From NCBI GenBank assembly GCA_947176505.1, contig CAMWQW010000033.1, positions 1 to 37,858 on the forward strand: a stretch of 37,858 nt of DNA, in the 5' to 3' direction. This DNA comes from an uncultured Lachnospiraceae bacterium (GTDB lineage: Bacteria; Bacillota; Clostridia; Lachnospirales; Lachnospiraceae). The notes below the pieces were generated by a model that saw only the letters and a program-made list of their open reading frames with translations, made no database searches and had not been told where the DNA came from. Both the position numbers and the translations under genes were made by a program. Positions 32,984-37,858 of the stretch are shown here, piece by piece (position 1 is the first letter of the stretch; each line of letters begins with the position of its first letter).

Positions 32984-34078
32984 TCACCCAAGAAACTCTC
33001 TAAGCTGTTTCTCCATCATCTGCTCAACAGATTTCCCATCACGATACGCTACGGTCCATTCGACAATCATTTCCATCGTCTTCTCCACATTCCAGACTGG
33101 TTTCCATCCGTAAGCCCTCTTTAATCTCGAGCAGTCCAGTTTCAGGAAATTCGCCTCATGAGGTCCGCCGTCATACTCTTCCTTCCATGTCACATTCCCG
33201 CCCGTTGCCTGATTCCACTTCTCGCAGAATAACGTTACAAGCTCGCCTGTCGTATAGCAGTCCGTCTCGTCCGGTCCCACATTGTAACTGCCTTCGTAAT
33301 CGCGATTGCCGTACTGTCTCGCAGCAATCATCAGATAAACTGCTACCGGCTCTAATACATGCTGGTAAGGACGCGTGGAATACGGATTTCTTACGATGAT
33401 TTCCCTGCCTTCCAATGCTGCCCTGATACAGTCGGGAACAATTCTGTCCGCCGCGAAGTCTCCGCCGCCGATTACATTTCCCGCCCTTACAGTCGAAATT
33501 GCAGTCGTGTACGCTTGGTCTTCATCCTTGCCTTCCGGTCCACTGAAAAAGGAATTTCTGTAGCTGCTCGTCACTAACTCCGAACATGATTTAGAATTTG
33601 AGTACGGATCGTACCCGTTTAGTTCTTCGTCCTCCCGGTATCCCCACTCCCACTCTTTGTTGAGATATACTTTATCTGTGGTCACATTGACAAAAGAACG
33701 CACACAGGAATGCGTACGGACACACTCCAGCACATTGACCGTTCCCATCACATTTACTTCATAAGTGTAGACCGGATTGCGATATGATTCGCGCACAATG
33801 GGCTGCGCCGCCATATGGATAACTATCTCCGGCTGGACTTCGTCAAACACCTTCTGCAAATGTTCCAAATCTCTGATATCACCTATGACCGAGTTGATTC
33901 TGGCATCTATACCACTCAGCTCATAGATACTCGGTTTCGTTGGCGCTTCCAGCGCATAACCGGTCACCTGCGCCTCTGCCTGTAACAGCATCGCACACAT
34001 CCATGTGCCCTTAAACCCGGTGTGCCCGGTCACCAAAACCTTTTTGCCCTGATAAAAGTCTAATCCGAAATCAAACAT
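32984..34078 (-). CDS. rfbG: CDP-glucose 4,6-dehydratase
   Basis: A 364-residue extended SDR. The NAD site is VTGHTGFKG (16-24). The catalytic Thr/Asp/Lys triplet is TTDKVY (133-138), with YSNSK (Tyr159/Lys163). HMAAQPIVRESYRNPVYTYE (88-107) is the diagnostic stretch of CDP-glucose dehydratases. It removes water from CDP-glucose to give CDP-4-keto-6-deoxyglucose. ATG two bases after the upstream stop, with AGGGGAG overlapping the end of that gene. The length is standard for RfbG/DdhB. Confidence 0.95.
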   Translation of the reverse strand: MFDFGLDFYQGKKVLVTGHTGFKGTWMCAMLLQAEAQVTGYALEAPTKPSIYELSGIDARINSVIGDIRDLEHLQKVFDEVQPEIVIHMAAQPIVRESYRNPVYTYEVNVMGTVNVLECVRTHSCVRSFVNVTTDKVYLNKEWEWGYREDEELNGYDPYSNSKSCSELVTSSYRNSFFSGPEGKDEDQAYTTAISTVRAGNVIGGGDFAADRIVPDCIRAALEGREIIVRNPYSTRPYQHVLEPVAVYLMIAARQYGNRDYEGSYNVGPDETDCYTTGELVTLFCEKWNQATGGNVTWKEEYDGGPHEANFLKLDCSRLKRAYGWKPVWNVEKTMEMIVEWTVAYRDGKSVEQMMEKQLREFLG

Positions 34079-34080
34079 AG

Positions 34081-35436
34081 CTACTCCCCTGCCGCTTCAA
34101 TCAGTGTCTTCGACATATAATCAATCATCTCGTCCGTCATACCCGGATAGACGCCAATCCAGAATGTATCTTTCATAATGCGGTCCGTGTTGGAAAGTTC
34201 ACCGACAACACGATATCCCTCTCCCGTAGCACGCATCTCGTCAAAACATGGATGCTTCGTCAGATTGCCTGCAAAAAGCATTCTCGTCTGAATACCATGC
34301 TCTTCCATGTACTGTACTACCTGATTACGGTCTACGCCCTCTTTGCAGGTGACCATAAAACCAAACCAGCTCGGATTGGAATCCTCGCACGCCTCAGGCA
34401 TAATTAATTTGTCCAGTATATGTTTGTCAGCATCCGCTGCCAGAAGATTTGCTTTCATTCGGTCGAAATTATGTCTTCTCCTCTCCACAAAAGAGGGGAA
34501 TTTTGCAAGCTGCGCACAGCCGATTGCTGCCTGCATATCAGTTGCCTTCAAATTATATCCGAAATGCGAATAGACATACTTGTGGTCATACCCCAGCGGT
34601 AACTCTCCGTACTGTCTGTCAAAACGGTGCCCGCATAAGTTATCACAACCGGACGGACATACGCAGTCTCTTCCCCAATCACGGAAAGAACGAATACATT
34701 TATTGAGCAGAGGATTGTCGGTATAAACAGCGCCTCCCTCACCCATCGTCATATGGTGCGGCGGATAGAAACTGGAAGTTCCGATATCACCAATTGTTCC
34801 CGTCAGCTTCGTTACGCCATCAATCACATACTCTGAGCCAAGTGCGTCACAGTTATCCTCTACCAGCCACAAATTATTTTTCCTGCAAAATTCGCTGACA
34901 GCCTTCAAATCAAAAGGATTGCCGAGCGTATGCGCAATCATGACTGCCTTCGTCTTATCCGACAACGCCTGTTCCAGCATATCCACGTCAATATTGTATT
35001 GTGGGATTGTCACATCCACAAACACCGGTACGGCACCATATTGAATCATGGGTGCGACAGTCGTCGGAAAGCCCGCTGCCACCGTAATGACCTCGTCACC
35101 CCTTCTTACAGCGCGCTCGCCCAACAGAGGCGATGTCAATGCCATGAATGCAAGCAAGTTCGCAGAGGAACCGGAATTGACGAGGGAACAGTATTTCACA
35201 CCCAGATATTCCGCCAACTGTTTCTCAAACTGATCGGTATATCTTCCGGAAGTCAACCAGAATTCCAGTGCACTGTCCACCAGATTGACCATCTCCGCAC
35301 TGTCATACACTCTGGACGCATACGGTATGCGCTGCCCCTCCTCAAACGGCTTCTTCACATTGTGATATGTTTCACAATAATCTCTGACTAAATCTAAGAT
35401 TTCTTTTTTTGCCTGCTGCTCGTTCTTTTGACTCAT
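34081..35436 (-). CDS. rfbH: CDP-4-keto-6-deoxyglucose 3-dehydrase (E1, RfbH)
   Basis: A 451-residue aminotransferase-fold enzyme. In place of the usual PLP-binding lysine it has a histidine, in SSFYPPHHMTMGEGG (221-235, His227/228), the mark of the PMP-dependent dehydrase E1. A cysteine cluster CVCPSGCDNLCG (258-269) supplies the [2Fe-2S] ligands (258, 260, 264, 268). The PLP-ring Asp is in VEDNCDALG (Asp194). It removes the 3-hydroxyl from CDP-4-keto-6-deoxyglucose. It normally needs a reductase partner (E3, RfbI/AscD type), and none is in this window. ATG behind GGGAG. Confidence 0.95.
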   Translation of the reverse strand: MSQKNEQQAKKEILDLVRDYCETYHNVKKPFEEGQRIPYASRVYDSAEMVNLVDSALEFWLTSGRYTDQFEKQLAEYLGVKYCSLVNSGSSANLLAFMALTSPLLGERAVRRGDEVITVAAGFPTTVAPMIQYGAVPVFVDVTIPQYNIDVDMLEQALSDKTKAVMIAHTLGNPFDLKAVSEFCRKNNLWLVEDNCDALGSEYVIDGVTKLTGTIGDIGTSSFYPPHHMTMGEGGAVYTDNPLLNKCIRSFRDWGRDCVCPSGCDNLCGHRFDRQYGELPLGYDHKYVYSHFGYNLKATDMQAAIGCAQLAKFPSFVERRRHNFDRMKANLLAADADKHILDKLIMPEACEDSNPSWFGFMVTCKEGVDRNQVVQYMEEHGIQTRMLFAGNLTKHPCFDEMRATGEGYRVVGELSNTDRIMKDTFWIGVYPGMTDEMIDYMSKTLIEAAGE

Positions 35437-35479
35437 ATGTTTCTCCCGTATTTCTGACTTTTATTATTTATTGTTTCTA

Positions 35480-36262
35480 TCATTCCCAGATTTTCCACGG
35501 AGCCTGTCCTCTGCTCCATAATCCTTCCAGATACGCCCTGTCATGCACCGTATCCATCGGAGACCAGAAGCCCGGATGCCTATATGCCGCCATCTGATGA
35601 TCCGCTGCCAGCCTCTCGAACGGCTCCGCCTCCAGCATCTGCGACCCGTCTCCTAAGTAATCAAATATTTCCCGGTTCAGCACCATAAATCCGGCATTCA
35701 CCCATGACTGGTCTTTTCTTGCCTTCTCTTTAAAACTCTCAATCAGTCCGCCTTCATCAATCTTAATAGCTCCGAATCGTCCTGCCGGCTGCGTCGTTGT
35801 AATCGTCGCAATCCTGCCGTGCTCTTTGTGAAAAGCAAGCAGTGCCGGGATATCCACGTCTGCTACGCCGTCTCCGTATGTCAGCATAAACGCCTCGTCT
35901 TCGCCGATGTAATCCTTAATCCCTAAAATACGTCCCGCCGTCAATGTCTCAAGTCCTGTATTAGCAAGCGTAATCTTCCACGGCTCCGCAGCCGGGTTGT
36001 GATACTCTTTTTGTTTGTCTTTCAACTGAAATGTGGCATCCGACTGGTACATGTAATAATGAACAAAGTACTCCTTAATCATATGCCCTTTGTAGCCGCA
36101 ACATATAATAAAATCATGATACCCAAACGAAGAATAGATTTTCATGATATGCCATAAAATCGGCTTATCACCTATCTCGACCATCGGCTTCGGTTTCAAC
36201 ACCGATTCTTCACTGATTCGGCTGCCCTTGCCACCTGCTAAAATCACTACTTTCATATCATT
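35480..36262 (-). CDS. rfbF: Glucose-1-phosphate cytidylyltransferase
   Basis: About 260 residues. A GTG at 36262, with AGAAGGA five bases before it, is the likely start; an ATG at 36256 is the alternative. The frame to 36370 overlaps the upstream gene. Canonical RfbF signatures are present: VVILAGGKGSRISEE with KPKPM, GDKPILWHIMKIYSSFG, IICCGYKG, MLTYGDGVAD (metal Asp), PAGRFGAI, WVNAGFMVLN, and HPGFWSPMDTVHDRAYLEGLW. It makes CDP-glucose from CTP and glucose-1-phosphate, the first step to the dideoxyhexose. It looks fully active. Confidence 0.94.
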   Translation of the reverse strand, partial: NDMKVVILAGGKGSRISEESVLKPKPMVEIGDKPILWHIMKIYSSFGYHDFIICCGYKGHMIKEYFVHYYMYQSDATFQLKDKQKEYHNPAAEPWKITLANTGLETLTAGRILGIKDYIGEDEAFMLTYGDGVADVDIPALLAFHKEHGRIATITTTQPAGRFGAIKIDEGGLIESFKEKARKDQSWVNAGFMVLNREIFDYLGDGSQMLEAEPFERLAADHQMAAYRHPGFWSPMDTVHDRAYLEGLWSRGQAPWKIWE

Positions 36263-36330
36263 CACAATTGTCCTTCTCTGACATACTCTTATACCAGAAT
36301 TCCCTACGGCATTTCCGGCACATAATTCTA

Positions 36331-37101
36331 TTACTTCGATTTCGCCCACGGCGCAATTCCTGCATTCCAAAGATTTTCCATGTTTACCCTGTCGCGGTAT
36401 GTCTCTACCGGCGTCCAGAAACCGTTATGCTTATACGTAATCAACTGCCCTTTTCCCGCTAGGTTATCTGTCAGCAGATTTTCCAAGGCGTAATCTCCCT
36501 GCAGACTGTCAAAAACCTTTTTATCCAATACATAGAGCCATGCATTAGTCCACGCCTCGTTTATAGGCTTATTCTGCTGTATCTTCTTAATCAGCCCCGC
36601 TTCATCAATATCCAGAGCCTCATTGCGCCCCGTCGGTCTGGCTACTGCCATGGTCGCAGTCTTTCCCTGTTCACTGTGGTATGCAATCATCTTGTTCACA
36701 TCAATATCAAAAAGGCAGTCGCCGGACGCAACAATGAACGTATCCCCGTCAATATACTCCTGAATCCGCGCAACGCGCTGTCCTGTAGATGAATACAGCC
36801 CGGTATCCACCACCGTAACCTTCCAATCTTCAGTGCGGTTCCTGTGTATCTGGACCGTATTCGTCTTAAGGTCCACTGTAATATCAGACTGGTAGATATA
36901 GTAATCCATGAAGTACTCTTTAATCATATTGACCTTATATCCGCCGCAAATGATAAACTCATTCAGACCGTAAGCGGAAAAGCTCTTCATAATATGCCAA
37001 AGCATCGGCTTTCCGCCGATTTCTGCCATCGGCTTCGGAATGCCTTCCTGCTCATTGCTGATTGTACTCCTCTGTCCGCCTGCTAAGATCACTACCTGCA
37101 T
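36331..37101 (-). CDS. Divergent glucose-1-phosphate cytidylyltransferase paralogue
   Basis: A 256-residue paralogue of the next gene, ATG behind AGGGAG. The scaffold is shared: MQVVILAGG, PKPM, GKPMLWHIMKSFSAYG, IICGGYK, GFWTPVETYRDRVNMENLW. Key positions differ from canonical RfbF. The loop GKGSR becomes GQRST (9-13), so the conserved Gly and Arg are missing. GDGVAD becomes GDCLFD (127-132), keeping the metal-binding Asp128. GRFG becomes GRNE, and NAGF becomes NAWL. It could have a different sugar-phosphate, be a regulatory partner of rfbF, or be inactive. It is the first gene of the operon, right behind the promoter. Confidence 0.88.
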   Translation of the reverse strand: MQVVILAGGQRSTISNEQEGIPKPMAEIGGKPMLWHIMKSFSAYGLNEFIICGGYKVNMIKEYFMDYYIYQSDITVDLKTNTVQIHRNRTEDWKVTVVDTGLYSSTGQRVARIQEYIDGDTFIVASGDCLFDIDVNKMIAYHSEQGKTATMAVARPTGRNEALDIDEAGLIKKIQQNKPINEAWTNAWLYVLDKKVFDSLQGDYALENLLTDNLAGKGQLITYKHNGFWTPVETYRDRVNMENLWNAGIAPWAKSK

Positions 37102-37153
37102 ATTGTATCTCCCTTATGTGAATGTACTCTACCGTTACACCCAATTATGAATT

Positions 37154-37162
37154 AGTATAACA
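37154..37162 (-). promoter_or_regulatory. Extended -10 promoter of the sugar-nucleotide operon
   Basis: On the minus strand TGTTATACT reads as an extended -10 (TG-N-TATACT). The -35 region is poor, as is common with an extended -10. The leader to the ATG at 37101 is about 45 bases, with AGGGAG in place. It should drive the ten genes down to 26693. Confidence 0.65.
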
Positions 37163-37185
37163 CAATAAGTATTAGAAAGCATTAT

Positions 37186-37209
37186 AAAAGACTCTTTTTT
37201 CAAAGAGCC
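37186..37209 (-). terminator. Terminator of the PD-(D/E)XK-like gene
   Basis: In the minus-strand RNA GGCTCTTT (37202-37209) pairs with AAAGAGTC (37190-37197), with one G-U pair and a GAAA loop, followed by TTTT. The TGA stop (37200-37202) lies within the loop and stem. It insulates the operon from the gene upstream. Confidence 0.85.
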
Positions 37210-37670
37210 TGTATCGAACCGCATAATTCAACATTTCTTATAATATCGCCCGATAGCACATCAATCCGGCGATTACTTTTCTCCGCTTCTAAGTAGACAT
37301 CTATTCTTTGGTCAACGGATGCCTGTTCATCGTATAATAATAGCCCTATACCGTTTTGTTTTAACGCATCAATCAGTTTACCACTTGGATTTCTTTTAGG
37401 CATACACACATATGCGTAATCTGCTCCTCGCAAATGGTCATATGCCTGTGCAATTGCATCCCGCCATTTGGTCAGCTTGAACTCTATTGTAATCACTTTG
37501 TCAGACTGACTAATTAACACCATGTCAATACATCGGGATAAAAAGGGAATTTCACATTCAATTTTTTTGTACTCCTTCTTTTGTTCCAAGCATTCTTTAC
37601 ACTCTAAAACCATTTCCCATTCGGTTTTCATTCTAACACCAATCCCCATTGTCAATTTACTGTCTTTCAT
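37200..37670 (-). CDS. PD-(D/E)XK-nuclease-like protein
   Basis: A 156-residue cytoplasmic protein with the restriction-endonuclease-like core. IDMVLI (48-53, Asp49), VITIEFKL (59-66, Glu63/Lys65) and AIAQAYDHL (72-80, Gln75) give the D...ExK...Q pattern with family spacing. It has no membrane segment. The short C-terminal half carries no second domain. Proteins of this size are often lone nucleases or DNA-binding remnants of restriction or defence systems. No methylase, toxin partner or repair gene is visible here, but the window ends 188 bases away. It is separated from the glycan operon by a terminator. Confidence 0.72.
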   Translation of the reverse strand: MKDSKLTMGIGVRMKTEWEMVLECKECLEQKKEYKKIECEIPFLSRCIDMVLISQSDKVITIEFKLTKWRDAIAQAYDHLRGADYAYVCMPKRNPSGKLIDALKQNGIGLLLYDEQASVDQRIDVYLEAEKSNRRIDVLSGDIIRNVELCGSIQAL

Positions 37671-37801
37671 ATGTCACGCCCAACATTTACTATCCGTAAT
37701 TACGTTCTTTATTTATTAATAGTATATTTTATTTTACATATCAGGTCAATAATGTTACAAATATTTGTTCGAGTCTCTGAATGTCTTAATTAAAATCGAA
37801 T

Positions 37802-37846
37802 AATGGATAATTAAAAGTTATCCATTGATTTGAACCATGGATAATT
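37802..37846. repeat. Three copies of ATGGATAA near the window edge
   Basis: AATGGATAA (37802-37810) pairs with TTATCCATT (37818-37826) over a 7-base loop, and a third copy, ATGGATAATT, lies at 37837-37846 in direct orientation. The 188 bases upstream of the PD-(D/E)XK-like gene are very AT rich and hold no ORF. The repeats may be an operator for that gene or belong to something beyond the edge. Confidence 0.55.
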
Positions 37847-37858
37847 TAGGATTATCAA

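Overview
The window looks like a chromosomal cell-surface glycan locus of a low-to-mid GC Gram-positive anaerobe, most likely a Lachnospiraceae-type Clostridium relative. The reasons are AGGAGG-type ribosome sites, sigma-A-like promoters, a Gram-positive lipoprotein signal, and many DltD/MBOAT and DUF6077-like membrane proteins; this is inference, not a database match. I see no rRNA, tRNA, CRISPR array, transposase or integrase.

Layout. 1-2114 is the left flank: the 5' part of a very acidic protein (minus), a small Cys-rich protein (plus) and a membrane-anchored SGNH-fold protein with a degraded active site (plus). 2120-11907 is a minus-strand run: GT2 glycosyltransferase, papain-like C92-type protein, flippase-like membrane protein, DUF6077-like membrane protein, two GT4 glycosyltransferases, a small membrane protein, an MBOAT acyltransferase and its SGNH/DltD-like partner. 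12304-19269 holds GtrA and an SGNH lipoprotein, then an unusual acyl-chemistry module: a metal-binding VOC protein (plus), and on the minus strand a large GT-C-like membrane protein, an acyl carrier protein, an FkbH-like HAD/acyl-loading enzyme and a membrane-anchored SGNH hydrolase. 19508-26669 alternates strands: a GT-C-like membrane protein (plus), a GT2 (minus), a second MBOAT (minus), and a third MBOAT with an SGNH partner (plus). 26693-37101 is a ten-gene minus-strand operon for sugar nucleotides: two tandem glucose-1-phosphate cytidylyltransferase paralogues, CDP-glucose 4,6-dehydratase, the RfbH-type 3-dehydrase, an SDR reductase, a GT2, UDP-glucose dehydrogenase, UDP-glucuronate 4-epimerase, a polyprenyl-phosphate GT2 and a ChbG/YdjC-type deacetylase. 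A lone PD-(D/E)XK-like protein ends the window.

How the parts may work together. The right-hand operon should supply a CDP-3,6-dideoxyhexose and UDP-glucuronate/galacturonate. Cytoplasmic GT2 and GT4 enzymes would build lipid-linked sugars. GtrA, the GtrB-like GT2 and the flippase-like protein suggest undecaprenyl-phosphate-sugars are moved outside for the GT-C-like proteins. Three MBOATs and five stand-alone SGNH proteins suggest heavy acylation of the glycan. The FkbH-ACP-VOC module could make a glycerate-type acyl group on a dedicated carrier protein as donor; this is the strongest candidate for an undescribed system here. No Wzx, Wzy or ABC exporter is visible, so the locus either continues outside the window or uses a GT-C route.
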